In this document: piece after piece, positions 40,964 to 48,294 of the stretch
Layout: each line of letters opens with the position of its first letter
Numbering within the stretch: the stretch's first letter is position 1
Assembly: GCF_002807015.1 (NCBI RefSeq)
Contig: NZ_NIPO01000001.1
Coordinates: forward strand, 1,924,417-1,988,416
Direction of reading: 5' to 3'
DNA from: Avrilella dinanensis
GTDB lineage: Bacteria > Bacteroidota > Bacteroidia > Flavobacteriales > Flavobacteriaceae
Length of the DNA: 64,000 bases
Notes under the pieces: model-generated
Databases searched by the model: none
Told to the model about the DNA's origin: nothing
Seen by the model: the letters and a program-made list of their open reading frames with translations, nothing else
Position numbers and translations under genes: made by a program

Positions 40964-41030
40964 CATAAAAATTGCATATGTTTTTTAGCAATATTTGCCT
41001 AATTAGTTTATTATAAATATCACTCTTTCG

Positions 41031-41061
41031 CAATAGGTTTGTAATAGTCAAAAACCTATTG
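41031..41061 (+). promoter_or_regulatory. inverted repeat in the divergent regulatory region
   Basis: CAATAGGTTT (41031-41040) and AAACCTATTG (41052-41061), a perfect 10-bp stem with an 11-nt loop, followed by TCTTTATTTT. It could be an attenuator or an operator; TAGGTTTG (41034-41041), a possible -7 element, lies in the left arm. Confidence 0.5.
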
Positions 41062-41178
41062 TCTTTATTTTCAGAATCTAAGTGCGCATAAGATTCCAAC
41101 AAATATCAAGGTAAAAGGTGTATTATGCAAAGTAAAAATTGCTTTGATGAAATATTTATTAATTAAAACATTTAGATC

Positions 41179-41811
41179 ATGAACAAAGTATTTTATGTTA
41201 TGTGTGGGTTGTTATTAACCAATTTTTTTATTTCTTGCTCAAGCGAAGAAGACCCACAGAGTATTGATGAAACAAAAGTCCAATATGTAAGAAGTTCTAC
41301 AAATAATCAAATTACAAAAGCGGCATATCAGCTGCTTACTTCTGAAGAAAAACGGTATATTTGGGCAGACAGAGTTGATTACATTCTCAGAAATGAGAAG
41401 CTGAACAATGAACAAGTTAGTTTTCTTAATGAATTAAAACAAGATATGACTGCTTCTGTTTTTGTTGATAATTCAAGAGAAAACATTGAATTTAAGGGTA
41501 AGTATAATAGTGATAGATTGTCTATTTTTGAGCCTTATCAAGGATATTATTATTTTAGTTCGTTGGGAAATATGACAGTGTATGGAAGTTGGTCTTCTAT
41601 CGCTTCTGATAAATCAAAATGGAATGATAACACTATTGCTATCGAGCATATAGGAATTTTTAATGGAAAAGATGATGACTGTATGTGTAATCAAGGTTCT
41701 ATGGTTAATCCGGGTTGTGATGACCCATGCGATGAAGATACTGAAACAAGCACTGGTTGTGGCTTTTTGTTTTTGTGGTCTTGCAATGGGTATGATGATC
41801 CTTATTTATAA
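41179..41811 (+). CDS. fulvocin C-like bacteriocin precursor, lipoprotein
   Basis: 210-aa protein. A lipoprotein signal ends at Cys20 (LTNFFISC); the following SSEEDPQ is acidic, as in surface-exported Bacteroidetes lipoproteins. The middle (KAAYQLLTSEEKRYIWADRVD onward) looks helical. The last 45 residues hold six Cys (168, 170, 180, 184, 194, 202) with CxC, TGCG and CNG spaced much as in fulvocin C, a 45-residue bacteriocin of Myxococcus fulvus recalled from memory. I therefore call it a fulvocin C-related precursor; killing activity is unproven. First gene of a three-gene AT-rich operon. Confidence 0.6.
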   Translation: MNKVFYVMCGLLLTNFFISCSSEEDPQSIDETKVQYVRSSTNNQITKAAYQLLTSEEKRYIWADRVDYILRNEKLNNEQVSFLNELKQDMTASVFVDNSRENIEFKGKYNSDRLSIFEPYQGYYYFSSLGNMTVYGSWSSIASDKSKWNDNTIAIEHIGIFNGKDDDCMCNQGSMVNPGCDDPCDEDTETSTGCGFLFLWSCNGYDDPYL

Positions 41812-41821
41812 GTAAAAACGA

Positions 41822-42202
41822 ATGATAATGACCATTATTAAAATTTGTTTTTTTGGGCTGCTATTTGTCAGTTGTAATCAATCAGAAAAAGCAATAGATG
41901 TTTTTTCAGAAAAGGAAGTTAATATAGGAACTGTATCGCTTAGCGATACAGTTCACTTTGACGTAGAAATAACCAATCCGATGGATGAGGATTTGGTTAT
42001 AAAAAATGCAGCATCAAGCTGTGGGTGTAGTTTAGTGTCAATAAAAGATAGTGTTGTTAAACCAAATCAGACTACTAAATTAGAAATTGAATTCATTCCG
42101 AAATTGAGCGGAAGTTCAGGAAGTACAGAAAAAGCAATTGTTATAGAAACAAATAGCAAACAAAGGTTTCATGAACTATTAATTAAAGCAAATATAGAAT
42201 GA
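41822..42202 (+). CDS. DUF1573 lipoprotein
   Basis: 126-aa protein with a lipobox (FFGLLFVSC), then a DUF1573 immunoglobulin-like fold: FDVEITNPMDEDLVIKNAASSCGCSLVS. The SSCGC motif is typical of the family and may take part in thiol chemistry. ATG at 41822, with an alternative at 41828. It begins 10 bp after the bacteriocin-like gene and overlaps the next by ATGA, so it works with both. Possible roles are immunity or assistance in maturation. Confidence 0.75.
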   Translation: MIMTIIKICFFGLLFVSCNQSEKAIDVFSEKEVNIGTVSLSDTVHFDVEITNPMDEDLVIKNAASSCGCSLVSIKDSVVKPNQTTKLEIEFIPKLSGSSGSTEKAIVIETNSKQRFHELLIKANIE

Positions 42203-43047
42203 AAAAACTATCCAAATTTCAATTTGTGTTGTTGAACATAATTTTGTTGATCATATTGATAGGTTCAGGTGGTTTTTTACCGGTTATTTATAAACTGTTG
42301 ATTACCTGTGTTCTTTTCTTTTTTGCAGCATGGTATTTGTTATCCCGAAGTCCGTTTTCCAAAAAAATGAGTTTTATCATCATTTTTCTGCCTATATTGT
42401 TAATTTATGGTTCTGGATATATTTATGCCTTAGTGTATGACGAAGCTTATTTGGGAAAACCTTTCTTTTGGACATATTTGGTTCTGGCAATAATTTTGTA
42501 CATCAAGGATAGTTATCAATTTTCTAAACTAAAATTAGTTACCTTTTATATTATTTTTTGTTTGATTTCTGCGGGGGTTGCACATTATACTACTGTAGAA
42601 AACCGGGCAAAAAAAATTGAGCATTCTGCTTTTAATCAAGCAGGGTTTCGGGACAAAGAAGGTAATCAGTTTGGGTTTGAATCATTCAAAGGAAAGTTAA
42701 CGGTGCTGGAATTTTGGTCAGTGGTTTGTGCTAATTGCCCTGAAAGTATGACGAAAGTGCAAAATTTTGCTGAGCAATATAAAAATGACGAAAGGATAGA
42801 TTTTTATTTAGTTAATGTAGAGCTCAAGGAAAACGATAGGCGTTTAAAAAAAATAGAGGATCAATACCATCTCAAAAAACTATATATCGAAAAAGATAAG
42901 TTTGAAGAATTAAATATTCAGGTAACACCGGGCATGATTGTTCTTAATCCTGAAGGGAAAATCGTTTTTGCTGGATATCCCACATTTTATAAATCTAAAT
43001 ACAATTATATTGTGGATATATTAGAAAATGAAATCAGTAAATTGTAA
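42199..43047 (+). CDS. membrane protein with C-terminal thioredoxin (TlpA-like) domain
   Basis: 282-aa protein: about five transmembrane helices in the first 130 residues, then a TlpA/AhpC-type thioredoxin domain exposed to the periplasm. The redox motif is Cys177-Ala-Asn-Cys180 (EFWSVVCANCPES), and the cis-Pro loop is NIQVTPGMIVL. It could form or reshuffle disulfides of the cysteine-rich neighbour, or deliver electrons across the membrane. It overlaps the DUF1573 gene by 4 bp and ends at a strong terminator. Confidence 0.78.
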   Translation: MKKLSKFQFVLLNIILLIILIGSGGFLPVIYKLLITCVLFFFAAWYLLSRSPFSKKMSFIIIFLPILLIYGSGYIYALVYDEAYLGKPFFWTYLVLAIILYIKDSYQFSKLKLVTFYIIFCLISAGVAHYTTVENRAKKIEHSAFNQAGFRDKEGNQFGFESFKGKLTVLEFWSVVCANCPESMTKVQNFAEQYKNDERIDFYLVNVELKENDRRLKKIEDQYHLKKLYIEKDKFEELNIQVTPGMIVLNPEGKIVFAGYPTFYKSKYNYIVDILENEISKL

Positions 43048-43081
43048 GAAATAACTTTTCGTTGTATATGAAAATAGAAAA

Positions 43082-43103
43082 AACAGCCTTCGGGTTGTTT
43101 TTT
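43082..43103 (+). terminator. terminator of the bacteriocin-like operon
   Basis: AACAGCC-TTCG-GGTTGTT with a UUCG tetraloop and a T-run. It ends just before the fabH promoter. Confidence 0.85.
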
Positions 43104-43106
43104 ATT

Positions 43107-43140
43107 TTTGGGTATTTCTCTGAAAAAATCCCTAAATTTG
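43107..43140 (+). promoter_or_regulatory. promoter of fabH
   Basis: TTTG at 43107-43110 and TAAATTTG at 43133-43140, spaced 22 bp, 17 bp before the ATG. Confidence 0.65.
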
Positions 43141-43157
43141 CATAAAAATTCCCATAA

Positions 43158-44165
43158 ATGTACCACTCAAAAATAGCAGGGCTGGGGTATTATGTGCCTG
43201 AAAACGTAGTGACAAACGAAGATTTGTCAAAACTAATGGATACCAATGATGAATGGATTCGCGAACGAACCGGCATTGAAGAACGTCGTCACGTGGCATT
43301 GCCTGAAGATACTACGGCTGGTATGGGTGCGAAAGCCGCTCGCATAGCCATTGAAAGAGCCGGATTAAAACCGGAAGATATCGACTTGTTACTTTTCGCT
43401 ACTTTGAGTCCGGATTACTATTTTCCGGGACCGGGTGTGATGGTGCAGAAAGAATTGGGGTTGAGAACCGTTGGTGCGATTGATATCCGAAATCAATGTT
43501 CGGGTTTTGTCTATGCACTGTCGGTTGCAGACCAGTTTATCCGAACAGGTATGTATAAGAACATTTTGGTTATCGGTTCAGAAATTCATTCCAAAGGGCT
43601 GGATATGACAACCCGGGGACGAGGTGTTTCGGTAATTTTCGGCGATGGAGCAGGGGCGGTTGTGCTTACTGCAACAAGCGATACAACCAAAGGAATTTTA
43701 TCCACACATTTGCATTCGGAAGGCGAATATGCTGAGGAATTATCCCTGATTGCACCGGGCATGGGCAAGCGTTGGGTTACGGATATTATTGTGGATAATG
43801 ACCCGAACGATGAGAGTTACTTCCCGTATATGAACGGGCAGTTTGTATTCAAAAATGCTGTGGTTCGATTTTCTGAAGTGATTCAGGAAGGGCTGAAAGC
43901 TAATCAATTACAGGTTTCTGATATTGATATGCTGATTCCGCATCAGGCAAATTTGAGAATATCTCAGTTCATTCAGCAAAAATTTCAGTTGAATGATAAT
44001 CAGGTATATAACAACATTATGAAATACGGGAATACAACTGCTGCATCTATCCCGATTGCACTTACCGAGGCTTGGGAACAAGGAAAAATCAAAGAAAATG
44101 ATTTGGTTGTGTTGGCTGCATTCGGTAGTGGTTTCACGTGGGGAAGTGCGATTATTCGCTGGTAA
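43158..44165 (+). CDS. fabH: beta-ketoacyl-ACP synthase III
   Basis: 335-aa enzyme that starts fatty-acid chains by condensing an acyl-CoA with malonyl-ACP. The triad is Cys114 (RNQCSGF), His262 (IPHQAN) and Asn292 (YGNTT). Flavobacteria make iso-branched fatty acids, so branched acyl-CoA primers are likely. A fatty-acid hydroxylase follows 53 bp downstream, with a fragment resembling a MITE end between them. Confidence 0.94.
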   Translation: MYHSKIAGLGYYVPENVVTNEDLSKLMDTNDEWIRERTGIEERRHVALPEDTTAGMGAKAARIAIERAGLKPEDIDLLLFATLSPDYYFPGPGVMVQKELGLRTVGAIDIRNQCSGFVYALSVADQFIRTGMYKNILVIGSEIHSKGLDMTTRGRGVSVIFGDGAGAVVLTATSDTTKGILSTHLHSEGEYAEELSLIAPGMGKRWVTDIIVDNDPNDESYFPYMNGQFVFKNAVVRFSEVIQEGLKANQLQVSDIDMLIPHQANLRISQFIQQKFQLNDNQVYNNIMKYGNTTAASIPIALTEAWEQGKIKENDLVVLAAFGSGFTWGSAIIRW

Positions 44166-44181
44166 ACGATGTTTTTTTGAT

Positions 44182-44195
44182 AAACAGGCTCTTTA
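44182..44195 (+). repeat. solitary MITE-end-like fragment
   Basis: AAACAGGCTCTTTA matches the terminal repeat of the 160-bp MITE (AAACAGGCTC) with no partner end nearby. It may be a remnant or chance. Confidence 0.35.
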
Positions 44196-44218
44196 TTCTA
44201 AACAGTAAAAGACAGATT

Positions 44219-44953
44219 ATGAAAGTTGATAAAATAGAAAATACCGGTCAGGCAAGATTATTTAAAAACCCATATCTGGAAATGTTGACTAAAGGTCACC
44301 CCGCCATTATCTGGGGTATGTATATACCTGTTTTGTCTTACCTGATTTATTGTGCATATGACAAGGCAGAGCTTTCCGTATCAACTATTTTGCTGTTGTT
44401 TTTCGGAGCAATTCTTTTCTGGACATTTTTTGAATATTTGGCCCACCGATATGTTTTTCACATGATTAGTGATAGCCCGAGATTACAGCGGGTTGCTTAT
44501 ATCATGCACGGCAATCATCATCATTACCCGAGAGACAGACAGCGGTTGTTTATGCCGCCTGTACCGAGTTTGATTTTGGCAAGTTTGATTTTTGGTATAA
44601 TGTATCTGATTATGAACAAATATGCCTTTGCCTTTTTTCCTGGTTTTATGATAGGCTATTTGCTGTATGCTTCCATGCACTACCTGATTCATGCTATTCC
44701 GCCGCCGTTTCCGTTTATGAAACCTTTGTGGCGAAATCATCATTTGCATCATTACAAAGATGAAGATTTAGGTTTTGGCGTGAGCAACACTTTCTGGGAC
44801 AGAATTTTCGGGACGATGTTCGATTTGAAAAAGGAAAAAGAAGACAAAAGAAAAGTCGCCGAACTGATGTTTGACAAACAACAAGCAGGTGCACCTGCCG
44901 ACCAACCCAAAAGAGTAATTATTGTCAGAAAGCCTAAAGAAGATAATAAATAA
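44219..44953 (+). CDS. fatty acid hydroxylase (FA2H/sterol desaturase superfamily)
   Basis: 244-aa integral membrane di-iron enzyme. Histidine clusters HRYVFH, HGNHHHYPRD, HYLIH and NHHLHHY lie between about four hydrophobic helices, the arrangement of fatty-acid 2-hydroxylases. It may hydroxylate the acyl chain of the sulfonolipids or sphingolipid-like molecules of flavobacteria. ATG at 44219 is chosen; the longer frame from 44138 runs inside fabH. A charged 35-residue cytoplasmic tail ends the protein. Confidence 0.85.
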   Translation: MKVDKIENTGQARLFKNPYLEMLTKGHPAIIWGMYIPVLSYLIYCAYDKAELSVSTILLLFFGAILFWTFFEYLAHRYVFHMISDSPRLQRVAYIMHGNHHHYPRDRQRLFMPPVPSLILASLIFGIMYLIMNKYAFAFFPGFMIGYLLYASMHYLIHAIPPPFPFMKPLWRNHHLHHYKDEDLGFGVSNTFWDRIFGTMFDLKKEKEDKRKVAELMFDKQQAGAPADQPKRVIIVRKPKEDNK

Positions 44954-44984
44954 CGAAAGTTATTCCGACATTAAAAAAAATGCT

Positions 44985-44992
44985 TATATTTG
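44985..44992 (+). promoter_or_regulatory. -7 element of the mevalonate kinase gene
   Basis: TATATTTG 21 bp before the ATG at 45014. It overlaps the in-frame TTG at 44990, which excludes that start. Confidence 0.5.
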
Positions 44993-45013
44993 TCTATCAA
45001 ACTCTTATCAAAG

Positions 45014-45952
45014 ATGAAAGGACCATTGTTCTACTCTAAAATACTGTTATTCGGTGAGTACGGAATCATCAGAGACTCCAGAGGATTATCTATTCCGTAT
45101 AACTTCTACAAAGGAGCGTTAAAGAAAAGCGAATTGCTATCGGACGATGTAAAGAAATCCAATGAAAGTCTGAAAAAATTCTCGGTTTATTTACAGCAAA
45201 TGCAAGATCAGTACCCCGATTTGGTTACGTTTGACATCGACAAGATCAATGAAGATATTGCAGAAGGAATGTATTTTGATTCAAGTATTCCGCAAGGTTA
45301 CGGAGTAGGCAGCAGCGGAGCATTGGTTGCGGCGATTTATGACCAATATGCCTTGAGTAAAATAACCGTTCTGGAAAATCTGACCAGAGAGAAATTGCTG
45401 GAGCTTAAAAAGATTTTCAGTCAAATGGAATCCTTTTTTCACGGAACGAGTTCAGGTTTAGACCCGTTAAACAGCTATTTGAGTCTGCCGATTCTGATTA
45501 ATTCCAAAGATAATATCGAACCCACCGGTATTCCTTCTCAGCAGTCGGAAGGCAAAGGGGCAGTTTTTCTGATAGATTCGGAAATGATTGGTGAAACAGC
45601 ACCGATGGTTACCATGTTTATGGAAAATCTGAAAAATGAAGGTTTCAGAAATATGATGAAGTCTGAGTTTAATCAATATACCAATGCTTGTATCGACAGC
45701 TTTTTGTCGGGTAATTTCAAAAAATTATTTTCTGACACCAAGCAGTTATCCAAACTGGTTTTTAACCATTTCAAACCGATGATTCCTGAAAGATTCCATC
45801 AAGTTTGGCAAAAAGGAATAGAAACCAACGATTATTATCTGAAACTTTGCGGTTCAGGTGGCGGTGGATACATTCTCGGTTTTGCTCCCGATTTTGAAAA
45901 AGCCCAAAAGGCATTAAAAGATTACAAATTAGAAGTCGTTTATAGAATATAA
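45014..45952 (+). CDS. mevalonate kinase-like GHMP kinase
   Basis: 312-aa GHMP-family kinase. The ATP loop is GYGVGSSGA (95-103), the catalytic Asp is in GTSSGLDPLNSYL, and the C-terminal glycine loop is LCGSGGGGYILGF. Its UbiA-type neighbour 20 bp downstream consumes geranylgeranyl diphosphate, so mevalonate kinase for isoprenoid synthesis is the best reading. The start at 45014 (MKGPLFYSKILLFGEYG) is the conserved N-terminus. It could phosphorylate another small alcohol. Confidence 0.8.
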   Translation: MKGPLFYSKILLFGEYGIIRDSRGLSIPYNFYKGALKKSELLSDDVKKSNESLKKFSVYLQQMQDQYPDLVTFDIDKINEDIAEGMYFDSSIPQGYGVGSSGALVAAIYDQYALSKITVLENLTREKLLELKKIFSQMESFFHGTSSGLDPLNSYLSLPILINSKDNIEPTGIPSQQSEGKGAVFLIDSEMIGETAPMVTMFMENLKNEGFRNMMKSEFNQYTNACIDSFLSGNFKKLFSDTKQLSKLVFNHFKPMIPERFHQVWQKGIETNDYYLKLCGSGGGGYILGFAPDFEKAQKALKDYKLEVVYRI

Positions 45953-45972
45953 AGATTTTCCTGACCTGATTT

Positions 45973-46899
45973 ATGTTATCACGCAAAAACCAACTTTTGT
46001 TACTCAAAACATTCAGTATTTTTTCGGTGGTGCGTGGCTACAACATTGCAGTGGTCGTGGTGGCACAATATCTGGCGTCAATCTTTATCTTTGCCGACGA
46101 CAAACGTGCTTTGGACGTAGTGCTCGACTGGCGACTTTTCTTATTGGTAATCAGTACTTCTCTGGCAATTGCATCGGGATACATCATTAACAATTTTTAC
46201 GATTCAGAAAAAGATTTAATCAACCGTCCGAACAAGTCGATTTTAGATCGACTGGTCAGTCGGACTACCCAGTTCCGGATTTATTTTTTCTTGAATTTTC
46301 TCAGTGTAGCATTGGCATGGATTGTGTCTTGGCGAGCTGCCGTTTTTTTTTCGATATATATTTTTGCCCTGTGGTTTTATTCTCACAAACTCAAAAAGTA
46401 TCCGATAATAGGAAATGTCATTGCAACAATATTAGTGATGATTCCTTTTTTTGGAATTTTGATACATTTTCAGAATTACAGCCCTGCGATTTTCCTGCAC
46501 GGAGCGTATTTGTTTCTGCTGTTGTTTATCCGTGAGCTGATTAAAGACCTCGAAAACCTGGCAGGTGATTTGGCAAATAATTATCAGACGATTGCAGTTA
46601 AATATGGTATGAGTACTTCCAAAATTATTCTTACTTCATTGATTGTGCTGAGCTGGATTCCTGCCTATATTCTGGTAAAAGATTATCACCTGGGTTATAT
46701 GTCTTACTACTTTTATCTTTCCTGTGCTTCGGGGCTTGTTTTGGCAGGTTGGGTTTGGCAGGCAAGCAGTGCAAAGTCTTATCGGAATATTCATAATTTC
46801 CTGAAACTGATTATTGTGCTGGGTGTGCTTTCCATTGCTTTGATTGATCCGAAAGTGGTTATTCACGGCAAAGAATTAATCCAGCAATTGCCTGATTAG
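45973..46899 (+). CDS. UbiA prenyltransferase, GGGP geranylgeranyltransferase type
   Basis: 308-aa intramembrane prenyltransferase with about eight helices. The first metal-diphosphate motif is N73-x3-D77-x3-D81 (NNFYDSEKD); the second is DLENLAGD. Relatives in flavobacteria are usually annotated as geranylgeranylglycerol-phosphate geranylgeranyltransferase, an enzyme of archaeal lipid synthesis; menaquinone or heme-side-chain transfer is the alternative. It follows mevalonate kinase by 20 bp and overlaps the next convergent gene by 4 bp. Confidence 0.78.
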   Translation: MLSRKNQLLLLKTFSIFSVVRGYNIAVVVVAQYLASIFIFADDKRALDVVLDWRLFLLVISTSLAIASGYIINNFYDSEKDLINRPNKSILDRLVSRTTQFRIYFFLNFLSVALAWIVSWRAAVFFSIYIFALWFYSHKLKKYPIIGNVIATILVMIPFFGILIHFQNYSPAIFLHGAYLFLLLFIRELIKDLENLAGDLANNYQTIAVKYGMSTSKIILTSLIVLSWIPAYILVKDYHLGYMSYYFYLSCASGLVLAGWVWQASSAKSYRNIHNFLKLIIVLGVLSIALIDPKVVIHGKELIQQLPD

Positions 46900-47402
46900 A
46901 GAATGTTTTTTGAATCAGTATCATCGAAATAATTTTCCGATGTGGTGGTATCGGCAGTTGGTATTTCATCAATCGTTTGTGGAGTAATTTTCTCTTTGGA
47001 TTTAAACCCGAAAAATAAAAAGTAAACACAAGTTACAAACCAACCAATCCACACCAGATAACCACCCCAGTGAAAATTAGCATTCATGTATTTGTGGCTG
47101 GTTTCTGTAAAATCCCAATAAGTGTAGCCCAAACCAAGCAACCCGATGATGATAAAAACCAAATCAATAATTACAAAATTTTTGTATTTGTTGAGTTTTC
47201 TGTTTAATCCCAGAACAATAATCAGAAAAAGCTGTATGCCGAAAACAACCAATGCCGCTTTCCACCATGTTTTTAGTAAAGTGTATTCTTTGTAAGACAC
47301 GCTGATTCCCAATCGCCCGATAAAAGACATCTGGGAAAAAAGTATTCCTGAAATAAGACTTAATATCCCTTGAAAAAGGATTAAATTGAAAACTCTTTTC
47401 AT
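46896..47402 (-). CDS. four-helix membrane protein, function unknown
   Basis: 168-aa protein with four hydrophobic segments (about 8-28, 45-65, 76-95, 115-135) and an acidic C-terminal tail. I do not recognise a family. It is convergent with the prenyltransferase gene and the two stop codons overlap (46896-46899), so no terminator fits between them. Confidence 0.65.
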   Translation of the reverse strand: MKRVFNLILFQGILSLISGILFSQMSFIGRLGISVSYKEYTLLKTWWKAALVVFGIQLFLIIVLGLNRKLNKYKNFVIIDLVFIIIGLLGLGYTYWDFTETSHKYMNANFHWGGYLVWIGWFVTCVYFLFFGFKSKEKITPQTIDEIPTADTTTSENYFDDTDSKNIL

Positions 47403-47469
47403 AACATTTTATAAATAGCTAATGTAAAAGTAGTAAAAAAATAGCATTCATACATAGCTAATAATAACG

Positions 47470-47477
47470 TATCTTTG
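47470..47477 (+). promoter_or_regulatory. -7 element before the pseudouridine synthase pair
   Basis: TATCTTTG 14 bp before the ATG at 47492; no clear -33 box. Confidence 0.45.
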
Positions 47478-47491
47478 CAAAAAAGTACGAC

Positions 47492-48286
47492 ATGAGTAAC
47501 GACAGAGCAGGAAAACGAAACTTTAACAAAGGTGGTTCACGCAAACCGAATCCGAAAAAAAATAACAAACCGCAGCCGGGAAACGATGATAAAGGCATGC
47601 GGTTGAACAAATATATTGCCAATTCAGGTATGTGTTCTCGCCGTGATGCTGATTTGTATATTCGCACGGGAAATGTTTCCGTAAACGGCAAAGTGATTAC
47701 CGAAATGGGTTATCGCGTACAGCCGAAAGATGTGGTGCAGTTTGACGGAGCGACTATTTTACCTGAGAAAAAAGTATATGTTTTGCTCAACAAACCAAAA
47801 GGTTTTTCCACGTCATCTGCACAGGATAATGTTCGTCAGTTAATCCGAAGTGCTTCGACGTCGGAGTTGTTTCCTATCGGTTTTATGGACAAAACCACTT
47901 TGGGATTGTTACTTTTTACCAACGACCAGGATTTGATTCAGAAGTTTACCAATTCCGCTCAGCGTTCGTCAAAAATTTACCAGGTTTCGTTAGACAAAAA
48001 CTGTAAAAAGGAAGATTTGGAAAAAATCAGAAACGGCGTTAAAATAGACGATAACAAAGTTTTTGTGGAATCTGTCGAATATGTTGAAAACAAACCGAAA
48101 ACCGAAATCGGTATCGAAGTAAAGACATCTAACATTAAGATTGTCAGACGATTGTTTGAAGTGCTGGGTTATAACGTAGTAAAACTCGACAGAGTGATGT
48201 TTGCCGGATTAACCAAATGGGGAATCAGTCGCGGGCAATGGCGTTTTTTGACCGACCAGGAATTAATTAACCTGAAAAACAGCTAA
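47492..48286 (+). CDS. RsuA/RluB-family pseudouridine synthase, divergent active site
   Basis: 264-aa rRNA-modifying enzyme type. A basic, disordered N-terminus (1-35) precedes an S4 domain (LNKYIANSGMCSRRDADLYI) and the catalytic domain. The usual GRLD motif reads GFMD (130-133): the catalytic Asp133 remains but Arg is replaced by Phe. The conserved GRxTV segment before it and the GxNRxVRR motif (here TSNIKIVRR) are also altered. It may be specialised or weakened. It ends 8 bp before a second pseudouridine synthase. Confidence 0.8.
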   Translation: MSNDRAGKRNFNKGGSRKPNPKKNNKPQPGNDDKGMRLNKYIANSGMCSRRDADLYIRTGNVSVNGKVITEMGYRVQPKDVVQFDGATILPEKKVYVLLNKPKGFSTSSAQDNVRQLIRSASTSELFPIGFMDKTTLGLLLFTNDQDLIQKFTNSAQRSSKIYQVSLDKNCKKEDLEKIRNGVKIDDNKVFVESVEYVENKPKTEIGIEVKTSNIKIVRRLFEVLGYNVVKLDRVMFAGLTKWGISRGQWRFLTDQELINLKNS

Positions 48287-48294
48287 TTGTCTTT

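Noticed and set aside
40938..41102. 55-residue N-terminal extension of the XRE regulator
   Set aside because: It crosses the probable promoter and operator region, and the HTH domain needs to lie at the N-terminus.
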